The notes under the pieces were generated by a model. The model saw nothing but the letters and a program-made list of their open reading frames with translations. It was not told the DNA's origin and ran no database searches. Source: Nocardia terrae (GTDB lineage: Bacteria; Actinomycetota; Actinomycetes; Mycobacteriales; Mycobacteriaceae). Taken from it: a DNA stretch of 64,000 nt. The first letter of the stretch is position 1; each line of letters starts with the position of its first letter. The stretch is taken from contig NZ_WRPP01000011.1 in NCBI RefSeq assembly GCF_009760405.1, positions 186,001 through 250,000 of the forward strand, given 5' to 3'. The translations under genes and the position numbers were made by a program. Below, in pieces: positions 10,625 to 19,328 of the stretch.

Positions 10625-11479
10625 ATGACCTGGATCGCCGCGGTCGAGCGATTGCGAGCACGCCGGGAGCCCGGCGTGCTGGTGACCGTCGCGACCGTGC
10701 GCGGTCACGCGCCCCGCAAACCGGGCGCGAAACTCGTTGTGGGAGCGACGGAGTCCTGGGGTTCGATCGGCGGCGGCAATATCGAGGCCGTCGCCATCGA
10801 CCGGGCGCGCGAGCTGCTCGCGGCGTCCGATCCGCAGACGGAGATCATGGACTTCGCCCTCAACGACAAGGTCACCAACCGGCACGGCGTGCAGTGCTGC
10901 GGCGGCGCGGTCAGCGTGCTGCTGGAGCCGCTGCCCGTGGTGCCGGCGGTCGCGATCTTCGGTGTGGGACACGTGGGTTACGAGCTGGCCCGCATCCTGG
11001 CCCGCCAGGAAATGGACCTGCACCTGATCGACACCCGCCCGGAGCAACTCGCCGATGAGCGGCTCGCCGTGCTCGACGACGCGGTGGCGCAGGTGCACGT
11101 GCACCGGCCGCTGATGCTGCCCGAGGAAGTCATCGGTGAGTTGCCTCCGGGCACCCACGTGCTGATCATGACCCACGATCACGCCGAGGACGCCGCGCTC
11201 TGCGATACCGCCTTGCGCACACCGGATCTCGGCTCGATCGGCCTGATCGGCTCGGCCGCGAAGTGGGCGCGCTTCCAGAAGCGGCTGTCCACCGAGGGCG
11301 GCTTCGACGCGGCCACCATCGCGCGGATCAAGACGCCGATCGGGTTGCCGGACATCACCGGCAAGGAGCCCATCGTCATCGCGGTCAGCGTGGCGGCGGA
11401 TCTGATCCGGACCTTCGAGGTGGAGCGGCACGCGAACAACAGTGTGGCTCCGGTGCATTCGATCGCGGACAGCGCGTAG
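10625..11479 (+). CDS. xdhC: XdhC-family molybdenum cofactor maturation protein
   Basis: This 284-residue protein has the N-terminal XdhC/CoxI domain (GSIGGGNIEAVAIDRARE, and the conserved QCCGGAV with a cysteine pair) and a C-terminal Rossmann domain (VAIFGVGHVGYELARIL). XdhC binds molybdopterin, stabilises its sulfurated form and inserts it into the XdhB subunit. The gene is the last of the xdh operon and is followed directly by a strong terminator. Confidence 0.85.
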   Translation: MTWIAAVERLRARREPGVLVTVATVRGHAPRKPGAKLVVGATESWGSIGGGNIEAVAIDRARELLAASDPQTEIMDFALNDKVTNRHGVQCCGGAVSVLLEPLPVVPAVAIFGVGHVGYELARILARQEMDLHLIDTRPEQLADERLAVLDDAVAQVHVHRPLMLPEEVIGELPPGTHVLIMTHDHAEDAALCDTALRTPDLGSIGLIGSAAKWARFQKRLSTEGGFDAATIARIKTPIGLPDITGKEPIVIAVSVAADLIRTFEVERHANNSVAPVHSIADSA

Positions 11480-11490
11480 ACGACAAACGG

Positions 11491-11528
11491 AAACAGGCCC
11501 AAGTTCTCGGGAGAACTTGGGCCTGTTT
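11491..11528. terminator. Bidirectional terminator after xdhC
   Basis: A perfect 18-base inverted repeat (AAACAGGCCCAAGTTCTC and complement) with a 2-base centre ends in TTT on both strands. It separates the convergent xdhC and histidine phosphatase genes. Confidence 0.9.
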
Positions 11529-11547
11529 CGTTGTGCGGCGGTCGAAT

Positions 11548-12186
11548 TCAGCGCAGATGCGAGGTGTCGTTCAGGAACCGCACCGACGAGCTGCCGTCGC
11601 CGTAGTAGGAGACCGCCGACACCGACGCCGCCGCCAGCTCCATCCGGAACAGGGATTCCGGCGGTGCGCCCAGCGCCAAGCGGAGCAGCGTCCGCAGTGG
11701 GGCGACGTGCGAGACGATCAAAACCGTTCGGCCCGTGTACTGCGCGAGCAGCTTGTCGCGGGACCATGCCACCCGGCGCGTCACCGATTCCAGCGACTCG
11801 CCCGTCTCGCCCGGTATCGCCGCCGGAGAGGCCAGCCAGGCCGCCAGCTCGTCCGGGTACTTGTCCCGCACCTCGGCGAACGTGAGCCCGTCCCAGGTGC
11901 CGAAATCCGCCTCGCGCAGGCCCCCGGCGAGCCGGACCTCCAGCTCCAGCAGCCGCGCCGCCGCCTCGGCGGTCTCCCGGCAGCGCCGCAGCGGCGAAGA
12001 CACCACCGCGTCCACCGGGCCGAGCGCCGCGAGCATGCCCGCGGCGGCCTCGGCCTGCCGGCGCCCCACCTCGGACAGGCGCGGGTCCGATCCGCCGCTG
12101 CCGGAGAACCGCTTCTCCGGTGTCAACGCGGTCTCGCCGTGCCGCAACAGCAGCAGCGTCGTCGGGTCTCCGGATGCGAATGTCAT
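11548..12186 (-). CDS. Histidine phosphatase family protein
   Basis: The 212-residue protein has the phosphohistidine signature LLRHGET (catalytic His16 after Arg15), the middle SSPLRRCRETAE segment and the second catalytic histidine in VSHVAPLRTLL. It belongs to the phosphoglycerate-mutase-like superfamily, which covers small-molecule phosphatases such as CobC. ATG 12186 overlaps the stop of the carbamoyltransferase gene (ATGA), making it the last gene of a five-gene operon. Its job there may be removing a phosphate from a pathway intermediate; this is an inference from position. Confidence 0.75.
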   Translation of the reverse strand: MTFASGDPTTLLLLRHGETALTPEKRFSGSGGSDPRLSEVGRRQAEAAAGMLAALGPVDAVVSSPLRRCRETAEAAARLLELEVRLAGGLREADFGTWDGLTFAEVRDKYPDELAAWLASPAAIPGETGESLESVTRRVAWSRDKLLAQYTGRTVLIVSHVAPLRTLLRLALGAPPESLFRMELAAASVSAVSYYGDGSSSVRFLNDTSHLR

Positions 12187-13982
12187 TTCGCCGGTTCGGC
12201 TTTCGTGACGAGGTAGTTGCCGAGCACGACATAGTCGATCTCGGTGCCCAGGAAGGTGCGCAGGGCGTCGGCCGGGGTGCACACGATCGGCTCGCCCGCC
12301 ACATTGAACGAGGTGTTGATCAGGCACGGCACATCGGTGAGCGCAGTGAACCGCCGCAGCAGCGCCGCCAGCCGCGGAGTGCCGGCGTCGGTGATGGTCT
12401 GCACCCGCGAGGTGCCGTCCACGTGGGTCGCGCCGGGGATGACGTCGCGGAACTCCGGCCGGACCGGGAACACGAAAGTCATGTAGGGAGAACGGGTTTT
12501 GCGGCCCATCTCGAAGACCCGCGGCGCGTCCGGCTCGAGCACCAGCGGCGCGAAGGGGCGGAACGGTTCGCGGTGCTTGACGCGGGTGTTGATGACGTCC
12601 TTGATATCCGCGAACTTCGGATTCGCCAGGATGCTGCGATGCCCCAGCGCCCGCGGGCCGTGCTCGAGACGGCCCTCGAACCAGCCGATGACCACCTTCT
12701 CGGTGAGCAGCTTCGACACCTGATCGACGATCTCGTCATCGCCGAGCCTGGTCCACCCCACCCGATCGCCGAACGCGCGCAGGGCCTGTTCGATCGCCGC
12801 GTCGTCGTATTCCGGTCCGAGATAAGGAGTCACGTATGACGGCGTCAGTTCCCGGCCCGCGTTGTCCGGGTGATTCGCCCAGGCGTGCGCGGCCGCGCCG
12901 ATGACGATGCCGGTATCGCTGGCACCGAAACTCACGGCCATGTCCTCGAAGCGCGACCCCTCGAACAGCGGAGTGTTGTTGAGGCAGTTCAACGCCACGC
13001 CGCCCTCGAACAGCAGATGGTTCAGGTCGGTCGCCGCCTCCAGCGCCACGAGCTGGTGGTTCGTGACCACGGTCAGCATCTCCTGGGCGGCCGCGGCCAC
13101 CCTCGCCTGATATTCGAGGGTCTCCTCGAACGGGCCGAAATACTGCTCGAACACGGGATCGAGGCCGTGCGGGTTGTCCGTCTCGAGCGGCCTGCGGAAC
13201 GAATACCGGCCGCCCGCATGCAATTCGACGAGATCCTCGAGGAACGGGTTGGGGACCGGGGGAGCGGCGTATCCGGACAGGCCCATCACCTTGTACTCGT
13301 CGTTGTTGGGGACGAAGCCGAGGAAGCGGGTGATCGCGCTGAAGAGGATGCCGATCGAGTTCTCCGAGCCGATCGTCGAACCGTCGAAGACGCTGATCCG
13401 GCCACCGCGAATCTCGCCCATCAGCGCCGAGAATCGTTCCGCGCGACCGTCACTGACGAGGAAGGCGCTGTCCCGCATCCCGGCCAGATACCAGCCCGTC
13501 ATGGCGTGGGCGAAGTGGTGCGGTACGAAAACCACCTTGCTCGGATCGGGCGTGAAGCCGGTGCGCTCGGCGAAGTCGGCCAGCATGGCCTCCGGGCCGA
13601 CCACCTCGGCGGCCAGCTGACGGATCCCCGTCAACAGCTGTCGCTGAGCGAGCGGATCCATTGGCGCGGCGGAGATATCGGCCAGCACCTGCCCCACGAC
13701 CTCGGTGTCCCACCGCCACGGGAAGGCGAACAGATCGACGTCGGAAAGCTCCAGCCCCGCGTGGTCGAGGCACCAGCGCACCGAGTCGATCGGGAAGTCG
13801 GTGGTCTTCTTCTCCCGATTGAGCCGCTCCTCCTCCACGGCGGCGACCAGCTCGCCGTCGATCAGCAGTGCCGCGCCCGCATCGTGGCCCATGAGGTAGT
13901 GCTTGTCCCGGCCGACCGCGCCGAAGTTATCGGCGAAGAACTCCGCCACTCGGGTGAAACCGTTGCACCCCAAGACGATCAT
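12183..13982 (-). CDS. Carbamoyltransferase, NodU/CmcH family
   Basis: The 599-residue protein starts at MIVLGCNGFTRV, with an AGAAGGA-like ribosome site just upstream. It has the Kae1-like N-terminal domain (GHDAGAALLIDGELVAAVEEE, and the metal-binding FVPHHFAHA) and the YrdC-like C-terminal domain (RLEHGPRALGHRSILANP). These enzymes use carbamoyl phosphate and ATP to put a carbamoyl group on a hydroxyl, as in cephamycin, novobiocin and Nod factor tailoring. Its start lies 56 bp inside the upstream FAD oxidoreductase gene. The context implies tailoring of a secondary metabolite whose core is unknown. Confidence 0.85.
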   Translation of the reverse strand: MIVLGCNGFTRVAEFFADNFGAVGRDKHYLMGHDAGAALLIDGELVAAVEEERLNREKKTTDFPIDSVRWCLDHAGLELSDVDLFAFPWRWDTEVVGQVLADISAAPMDPLAQRQLLTGIRQLAAEVVGPEAMLADFAERTGFTPDPSKVVFVPHHFAHAMTGWYLAGMRDSAFLVSDGRAERFSALMGEIRGGRISVFDGSTIGSENSIGILFSAITRFLGFVPNNDEYKVMGLSGYAAPPVPNPFLEDLVELHAGGRYSFRRPLETDNPHGLDPVFEQYFGPFEETLEYQARVAAAAQEMLTVVTNHQLVALEAATDLNHLLFEGGVALNCLNNTPLFEGSRFEDMAVSFGASDTGIVIGAAAHAWANHPDNAGRELTPSYVTPYLGPEYDDAAIEQALRAFGDRVGWTRLGDDEIVDQVSKLLTEKVVIGWFEGRLEHGPRALGHRSILANPKFADIKDVINTRVKHREPFRPFAPLVLEPDAPRVFEMGRKTRSPYMTFVFPVRPEFRDVIPGATHVDGTSRVQTITDAGTPRLAALLRRFTALTDVPCLINTSFNVAGEPIVCTPADALRTFLGTEIDYVVLGNYLVTKAEPAK

Positions 13983-15027
13983 GACTGTTTCCTTCTCTGC
14001 CGAGTACCAGGTCGCGGACGATCTCGCCGGCGGCGGGCGCCTGGCACAGGCCCTGGCCGGAGAACCCCGCCGCGTAGACGAAGGGACGGAAGGGATCACG
14101 TCCGATGACGGCCGTGCCGTCCGGGCTGACGTCGAGGTCACCGCTCCACCCGTGCTCGACGCGGTGGCCCGCGAGCGCGGGATAGGTGGTGGCGAGCTGC
14201 CGGGACACTCTGTCCAGCCAGGCTTCCCGGGACTCGTCCGGAGCCGGGCGGCCCATGCCGATGAGAATGCGGTCGCCCCAGGAGCGAATGCGCAAGCTGG
14301 ACGGGTGCAGGGTCATCGGCAGGGGGTTCGCGGCGACCGCGGGCGCCTCGGTGAGGAGCATGTCGATGGGATAGGTGCTCACCGGCAGGTGGACGTCGGC
14401 CATGGCGGCGACCCGATCCGCCCACGGCCCCGCCGCGCAGACGATGGTGCCGGCGCGGATGTCGCCAGCGGGCGTGTGCACCACGCCGTCGGGATCGATC
14501 GCGGTGACCGGTGTTCCGGTGCGCAGGACGGCCCCGGCCCGCTCGGCCGCCGCGGCGAAGCCGCGCACGATCGCGGCCGGGTCGCAGGCGTACGCCTCGG
14601 GTGACCAGGCGGCCGCCACCAGCGTGTCCGGGTCGACCAGCGGGTTGTACCGCACCGCGTCGGCGGCGCTGACCAGTTCGACCTCGACGCCCGCGGCCCG
14701 CTGATCGGCCAGTTCACGCTGGAAATCCGCGACCTGGTCCGCCTCGGTGAACAGAACCAGGAAGCCGACCCGCCGCAGGCCCAGATCGATCCCGGTCCGG
14801 TCGGCCAGGTCGTGATAGGCCGCGAGGCTGCGCACGGCGAGGCCGCCGGTGAGGGCATTGCCCGGAAAATAGGTCCGGACGACGCCCGCGGTGGTTCCCG
14901 ACGATCCGGAGCCGAGCGCGCCGCGATCGAGCAGCAGGGTGCCGACCCCGGCCTCGGCGAGCCGGCACGCGATCGACGTGCCGATGACGCCGCCGCCGAT
15001 GACCAGGACCTCGGTATGTTCGCTCAC
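13927..15027 (-). CDS. FAD-dependent oxidoreductase, DAO family
   Basis: The 366-residue protein begins at a GTG that overlaps the stop of the upstream gene (GTGA) and opens with the dinucleotide motif VIGGGVIGTS (glycines 11, 13 and 16). The C-terminal YAAGFSGQGLCQAPAAGE segment is the second FAD contact typical of the D-amino acid oxidase, sarcosine oxidase and glycine oxidase group. It should oxidise an amine or amino acid to an imine with electron transfer to oxygen or another acceptor. The 3' end overlaps the carbamoyltransferase gene by 56 bp, longer than usual. The substrate is likely the nitrogenous product of the cluster (inference). Confidence 0.75.
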   Translation of the reverse strand: MSEHTEVLVIGGGVIGTSIACRLAEAGVGTLLLDRGALGSGSSGTTAGVVRTYFPGNALTGGLAVRSLAAYHDLADRTGIDLGLRRVGFLVLFTEADQVADFQRELADQRAAGVEVELVSAADAVRYNPLVDPDTLVAAAWSPEAYACDPAAIVRGFAAAAERAGAVLRTGTPVTAIDPDGVVHTPAGDIRAGTIVCAAGPWADRVAAMADVHLPVSTYPIDMLLTEAPAVAANPLPMTLHPSSLRIRSWGDRILIGMGRPAPDESREAWLDRVSRQLATTYPALAGHRVEHGWSGDLDVSPDGTAVIGRDPFRPFVYAAGFSGQGLCQAPAAGEIVRDLVLGREGNSHDRLGVQRFHPSGGVLRR

Positions 15028-16007
15028 GACTGCCGGGCCACTTCGGCGGGCCGCTGCTGGCGCAGGTGATCGCCGGTCTCCCACGGGTACAGGTGCAGGT
15101 TCCAAGCGCCCAGAGTGTTGACGTAGAGCGCCATTTGGCTCACCACCGCCAGGAAGTCGTCGCGGTCGAGCTGATCGAGGCAGGCCAGGAAGCGCTGGGT
15201 GAACGCCCACAGCGGCTCCAGACCGCAGTAGCCCAGGAACTCGGCCGGGACGCCGACCAGCAGGCGGGTCATGTGGCGCAGGGACTCCATCGGCATGCCC
15301 TGCACCGCCGCCCGGACCAGGCCGCCGTAGGAGGCGTAGCCCAGCGGGCGGGTCTCGCCGTTGACGAACAGCAGGGTGGGCAGCACGGTCTCGAAACTGC
15401 CGGCACCCGAAGGGATCAGGCCACTGTGCAGCTCGGCGAGCTCGGCGGGTTCGGTCAGCCAGATCCGCTCGGTCTCGGCATGTACGTCGTGGATCAGGCG
15501 ATTCGCGTCGGCGTCGGCGGCCGTGAGATGCGGAATGCGGTGCCCGCCTTCGGTTCCCGCCTTCCGGACCTCGACCGGGATCGGCTGCTTGGTCGAGTAG
15601 ACCGACTCCCACACCGCCCGGCCCGCCGCCACGAGAGCGGGAACGTCCTCTTGCCGGATCCGACCCACCGGCGCGGCGGGCATCGGCTCGGTCAGGGCGC
15701 CGTACTTGATGCCCAGATGCTGGAGGGCGGAAAGGAATACCGTCCCATCGGGCGCGTCGCGCCGGTCCGCGATCTTCGTGGTCGCGGGCACGTGCAGCAG
15801 CGAGGGAATCGGCGCCACGTGGTACAGGTGCTCACCGGCCACCAGCGCGTGCCCCTGCAGGCTCCGGTAGGGCAGCGCCTCCCACAGCGCATCGGCCAGT
15901 TCTTCGTTGCGACCGTCCAGCTCGGCGGTCACGGTGATACCCAGGTCGGGCCAAGCGATTTCGATATGTCGGGCCGACGACGACTCTGACAAGGTGTTCT
16001 CCTTCAT
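15024..16007 (-). CDS. Cucumopine synthase-like protein with cyclophilin-like N-domain
   Basis: The 327-residue protein seems to have two parts. The N-terminal 120 residues (IEIAWPDLGITVTAELDGRN, ALPYRSLQGHALVAGEHLYH) resemble the DUF3830/cyclophilin-like fold. The rest is mostly helical, rich in ERIW, HDVHAET and QRFLACLDQLDRDDF segments. Both layout and length resemble cucumopine synthase, a crown-gall opine enzyme that condenses histidine with 2-oxoglutarate in a Pictet-Spengler-type reaction. If right, the protein could join an amine and a carbonyl compound; the divergent operon encodes an enzyme pair able to make an aldehyde. The family call is made by eye and is moderate. The gene sits 19 bp behind the SRPBCC gene. 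Confidence 0.5.
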   Translation of the reverse strand: MKENTLSESSSARHIEIAWPDLGITVTAELDGRNEELADALWEALPYRSLQGHALVAGEHLYHVAPIPSLLHVPATTKIADRRDAPDGTVFLSALQHLGIKYGALTEPMPAAPVGRIRQEDVPALVAAGRAVWESVYSTKQPIPVEVRKAGTEGGHRIPHLTAADADANRLIHDVHAETERIWLTEPAELAELHSGLIPSGAGSFETVLPTLLFVNGETRPLGYASYGGLVRAAVQGMPMESLRHMTRLLVGVPAEFLGYCGLEPLWAFTQRFLACLDQLDRDDFLAVVSQMALYVNTLGAWNLHLYPWETGDHLRQQRPAEVARQS

Positions 16008-16026
16008 TGGTGCGATGTCGCCGCTG

Positions 16027-16491
16027 CTACCGCTGCGCGAAGTGGTCGCGCACGGAGTCGACCTGCTTGGCCATCATGGCGATGATCGTCTCGACGACCT
16101 CGGTGTCGGCGTCCTCGGCGATGGTCAGCTCGCGGGTCCAGTCGAAGAAGCAGCGATTGGGGTCATTGGTGATCGATCGAACGCGAATGGTGGCGACATA
16201 GCGGTCGACGCCCATGGTCGGCTCGATGGAGCGGTAGGTCTGCAGCCGCTTCAGCTCGTCGCGCCCGGCGATCTCCTGCTGCACCAGGCCGTCGCTGAAC
16301 ACCAGCGTGAAGTTGTACAGCGCCGGAACCCGTTCCGGCCCAGCGTCTCCGACCCAGTGCACATCCTTGGCCGCCGGCCCGGAGACGATAGCCACCAGCT
16401 GCAGCGCGTCGCGCACCACGGCCCAGACTGTTTCGGGATCGGCGTCGACGACGGTCGAGTGGTACATGGTGTGCTTTCGCTGAACAGCCAC
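16027..16491 (-). CDS. SRPBCC (Bet v 1-like) family protein
   Basis: This 154-residue protein has the START/Bet v 1 pattern: N-terminal strand MYHSTVVDADPETVWAVV, a central set of strands (ALYNFTLVFSDGLVQQE, RLQTYRSIEP) and a long C-terminal helix (VVETIIAMMAKQVDSVRDHF). Members bind hydrophobic ligands in a cavity; some are polyketide cyclases and one plant branch catalyses Pictet-Spengler condensation. The GTG at 16491 is chosen because AAGGAG lies a few bases upstream; a later ATG (MYHSTV) is possible. It is the first gene of the five-gene operon, divergent from the adenylating enzyme gene. Confidence 0.7.
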   Translation of the reverse strand: MAVQRKHTMYHSTVVDADPETVWAVVRDALQLVAIVSGPAAKDVHWVGDAGPERVPALYNFTLVFSDGLVQQEIAGRDELKRLQTYRSIEPTMGVDRYVATIRVRSITNDPNRCFFDWTRELTIAEDADTEVVETIIAMMAKQVDSVRDHFAQR

Positions 16492-16510
16492 GAAATCTCC
16501 TTGTCCGGCA

Positions 16511-16548
16511 AGGCAATTGCCTCAACAATGCGAACTTCGTTATGAAGT
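16511..16548. promoter_or_regulatory. Two palindromes in the divergent promoter region of the 11.5-19.1 kb cluster
   Basis: A perfect 12-bp palindrome AGGCAATTGCCT (16511-16522) lies 20 bp upstream of the SRPBCC start, and ACTTC-GTTAT-GAAGT (16534-16548) follows. Both are in the 206-bp gap between the two divergent operons, where a shared regulator would bind. No regulator gene lies inside the cluster. Confidence 0.4.
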
Positions 16549-16697
16549 ACACAGTCGCCCGAGTGATGTCGGCCAGGCATGGAAGCCACGAATCGGGCAG
16601 GGGGTACCGGCGGGTATTTCGTAGACTCCTACAAGCGCATGTTGCACTCGAAAGATGTTGTGCTGCAACGAGAATGCACAGTTCGGGAGGTATTATC

Positions 16698-17756
16698 ATG
16701 GCACAGCAAAACCGCGGCGAATTCGTCCGGGAGATGATGCGGTGGCACTTCGATCCCGAGACCGGCTCGCCGTTCTGGCTGCGGCGCGCCGCGACGCTCG
16801 GCTTCGATCCGCTCACCGACATCCGCGATTTCGACGACCTCGGCCGGTTCCCCAATATGGTGGACGAGCTGCGCGATGTCGCTGTCCGCGAACTGATTCC
16901 GCGCGGCTATGGCGACGCGCACCGGGCCGCCGCCTACGAGAGCGGCGGCACCACCGGGCGGCCCAAGCGCGTGATGTTCACCGGCGAGTGGCAGCAACGC
17001 AACGTCGAGTGGTTCAGCGAACGACTGGACGCGCATGGCGTTCCCCGGAATGTGGACTGGCTCAGCGCGGTTCCCGGCGGACCGCACAATGTCGGGGCGA
17101 TGGCGGTCGACACCGCGGCACTGCGCGGCGGACTCAACTTCGGCATCGATCTGGACCCGCGCTGGGTCAAGAAGCTGATCGCCGACGGCCACCTGGAGAT
17201 GGCCTCCGCCTACACCGACCACCTGATCGAACAGATCGAATTCATCCTCTCCACCCAGGAGGTCGGCGTCCTCTTCGCGACCCCGCCGATGCTGGAGCGC
17301 CTCGCCCAGCACGACGATCTGGTCGAGCTGGTGAACCGGAAGATCCGCACGATCATCTGGGGCGGAACGCATCTCGACCCCGACACCCGGGATCTGCTGC
17401 GCGAGGAGGTCTTCCCGAACACCACGCTGGTCGGCGGCTACGGCAGCACCATGATGCTGGGCACCTCGGTGGAACGGCCCGGTCTCTCGCCCGACGAGCC
17501 GTGCGTCTTCGACTCCTTCGCCCCGTACACCACTTTCCAGGTGGTCGACCCCGACTCCCAGGCGGTCGTTCCCTACGGTGAGCGCGGCCAGATCGTGGTG
17601 CACCACATGAGTCGAACGGCATTGCTGGTCAACAATATCGAGCGCGATTACGCGACCCGCGTCCCCGCACCCGACGGCGTGCCGGGCGATTCCGTCGCCG
17701 ACGTCGCCCCGGTCGCGTCCTTCACCGGCGCGACGGTGATCGAGGGCGTGTACTGA
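16698..17756 (+). CDS. ANL-superfamily adenylating enzyme, EhpF/LuxE-like
   Basis: The 352-residue protein begins at ATG 16698, 8 bases after GGGAGG. It carries the AMP-binding P-loop YESGGTTGRPKRVMF (about 79-93) and a downstream GGYGST motif, and lacks the usual 100-residue C-terminal subdomain of acyl-CoA ligases. Length and motifs suit the short adenylating proteins near phenazine pathways (EhpF) and LuxE-type acyl-activating proteins. The expected reaction is ATP-dependent activation of a carboxylate. The stop overlaps the start of the acyl reductase gene (TGATG), so the two probably work together to turn a carboxylic acid into an aldehyde. Confidence 0.65.
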   Translation: MAQQNRGEFVREMMRWHFDPETGSPFWLRRAATLGFDPLTDIRDFDDLGRFPNMVDELRDVAVRELIPRGYGDAHRAAAYESGGTTGRPKRVMFTGEWQQRNVEWFSERLDAHGVPRNVDWLSAVPGGPHNVGAMAVDTAALRGGLNFGIDLDPRWVKKLIADGHLEMASAYTDHLIEQIEFILSTQEVGVLFATPPMLERLAQHDDLVELVNRKIRTIIWGGTHLDPDTRDLLREEVFPNTTLVGGYGSTMMLGTSVERPGLSPDEPCVFDSFAPYTTFQVVDPDSQAVVPYGERGQIVVHHMSRTALLVNNIERDYATRVPAPDGVPGDSVADVAPVASFTGATVIEGVY

Positions 17757-19117
17757 TGCTGTCCCTCGACGTGCTCGGCCCCGGCGGCCCCTACCGATCC
17801 CGGCGGGTGGAAACCGTTCAGGAATTCACCGGAAAACCCGTCGCCACCCTGAGTCTCGCGCCCCCGCTCTATGTCGCCCGCGCGATGAAGGCGCTGCGCC
17901 GGGCGCCCGTCCTGCCTCTCGACGAACGGATCGCGGCGCTCACCGAGGCCGGCCGGGCCTTCGCGACGGAGACCGTCGCGGGGCTGACGGTGTCCGAGTA
18001 TCAGCGGACCGTCAGCGCCACCACCGGGATTCCGATCACCGTGGTGCGCGAGTCCACCGGCGACATCGCGCGCGCCGCACAGCGGATCCACCACAGCTTG
18101 GAGAACGCCCGGCCCAGTGCCGCGGTGCGATCCTGGCGCGACCCGCTGACCCGGGCGGGCCGGGCGGTGTGGACGCGGCGCGGCGAGGTGTTCGCCGTGC
18201 ACGCGGCGGGCAACCATCCCGCGGTGCACCAGGGCTGGCTCGACGCCGTCGCGCTCGGCTACCGGGTCGCCGTGCGGCCCTCCCGCCGCGAGCCGTTCAC
18301 CCCGTACCGGCTGATCACCGCGCTGCGCGAGGCCGGTCTCGGCGACGATCGGATCGCCCTGCTGCCCACCGATCACCGGGCCGCCGACGACATCCTGCGG
18401 CACGCCGACCTCGGCATGGTCTACGGCGGCGCGGAAGTCGTGCGCAAATACGCGGGCGATCCCCGCATCCTGCCGCAAGGGCCCGGGCGCTCGAAGATCC
18501 TCATCACCGCCGAGACCGCCTGGGAACCGATCCTCGACACCCTGGTGGAGTCGATCAGCGGCGGTGCGGGCGTCGGCTGCGTCAATGCCACCGCCGTCCT
18601 GGTGGAAGGCGACCCGACCCCGGTCGCGGCGGCGCTCGCCGAGCGCCTGGCCGCGCTGCCCAGCCTGCCCGCCACCGACGAACGCGCGGTCCTGCCCGTG
18701 GCCCCGATGGGACTGGCCCGCCGCTGGAACGAGCATCTGCGGCAACGGGCAGCCGGGACCAAGGCGTGGCTCGGCGGCGACGGCATCATCGACGACCTCG
18801 GTGACGGCACCGCGGTGCTGCGGCCCGCGGTCCATCAGCTCGACAGCCCCTTCGCCGACCAGCTCGGGGCCGAGCTCGGGTTTCCCTGCGTGTGGCTCGC
18901 GCCCTGGGACCGCGACGCCGGGATCCGGCCCCTGCGCGACACCCTCGTTCTGACCGCGGTCACCACGGACGTGGATCTGATCGACGAGCTGGTGGCCGAG
19001 CCGACCATCGCCAACATATATATCGGCGACCACCCCACGCCGTGGATGGCGCCCGGTCTCCCACACGACGGCCATCTCGCGGAATTTCTCATGCGTACGA
19101 AGACGTTTTTACGGTGA
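17756..19117 (+). CDS. LuxC/EhpG-like acyl-thioester reductase
   Basis: The 453-residue protein has an aldehyde-dehydrogenase-type fold pattern. It includes EVFAVHAAGNHPAVHQG near 144-160, a nucleotide-binding region around 205-225 (DHRAADDILRHADLGMVYGG), and a candidate catalytic cysteine, Cys275, in GAGVGCVNATAV. LuxC-family enzymes accept an activated acyl group on a cysteine and reduce it to an aldehyde with NADPH. Translation is coupled to the preceding adenylating enzyme by TGATG. Together with the divergent operon it suggests that an aldehyde intermediate is made and then used. Confidence 0.7.
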   Translation: MLSLDVLGPGGPYRSRRVETVQEFTGKPVATLSLAPPLYVARAMKALRRAPVLPLDERIAALTEAGRAFATETVAGLTVSEYQRTVSATTGIPITVVRESTGDIARAAQRIHHSLENARPSAAVRSWRDPLTRAGRAVWTRRGEVFAVHAAGNHPAVHQGWLDAVALGYRVAVRPSRREPFTPYRLITALREAGLGDDRIALLPTDHRAADDILRHADLGMVYGGAEVVRKYAGDPRILPQGPGRSKILITAETAWEPILDTLVESISGGAGVGCVNATAVLVEGDPTPVAAALAERLAALPSLPATDERAVLPVAPMGLARRWNEHLRQRAAGTKAWLGGDGIIDDLGDGTAVLRPAVHQLDSPFADQLGAELGFPCVWLAPWDRDAGIRPLRDTLVLTAVTTDVDLIDELVAEPTIANIYIGDHPTPWMAPGLPHDGHLAEFLMRTKTFLR

Positions 19118-19254
19118 TGGGCGCTTCTCACCGCACGAAAATTCCACCTGGTTTGTAAATCCCTACGAAAACCCGGTGCCCGGGCCCGGCGGTGTTCATG
19201 TCTTCTACCCCTAGCCGACACCGTTCGGTTGGCTGTGTACTCCTCATCACACAC

Positions 19255-19310
19255 GTTGCATACGCAACCGCCGGCCGCCAAGGCCCTGCATTTGGGGGAG
19301 CCCCCGCCTT
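19255..19310 (+). promoter_or_regulatory. Structured leader upstream of deaminase gene
   Basis: The 211-bp gap contains GTTGC-ATAC-GCAAC (19255-19268) and a nested stem, AAGGC/GCCTT (19280-19310) enclosing GGGGG/CCCCC, ending 6 bases before the Shine-Dalgarno AAAGGAG. The stem could affect ribosome access. It does not look like a known purine riboswitch. Confidence 0.3.
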
Positions 19311-19328
19311 ATCCGTAAAGGAGTGACC

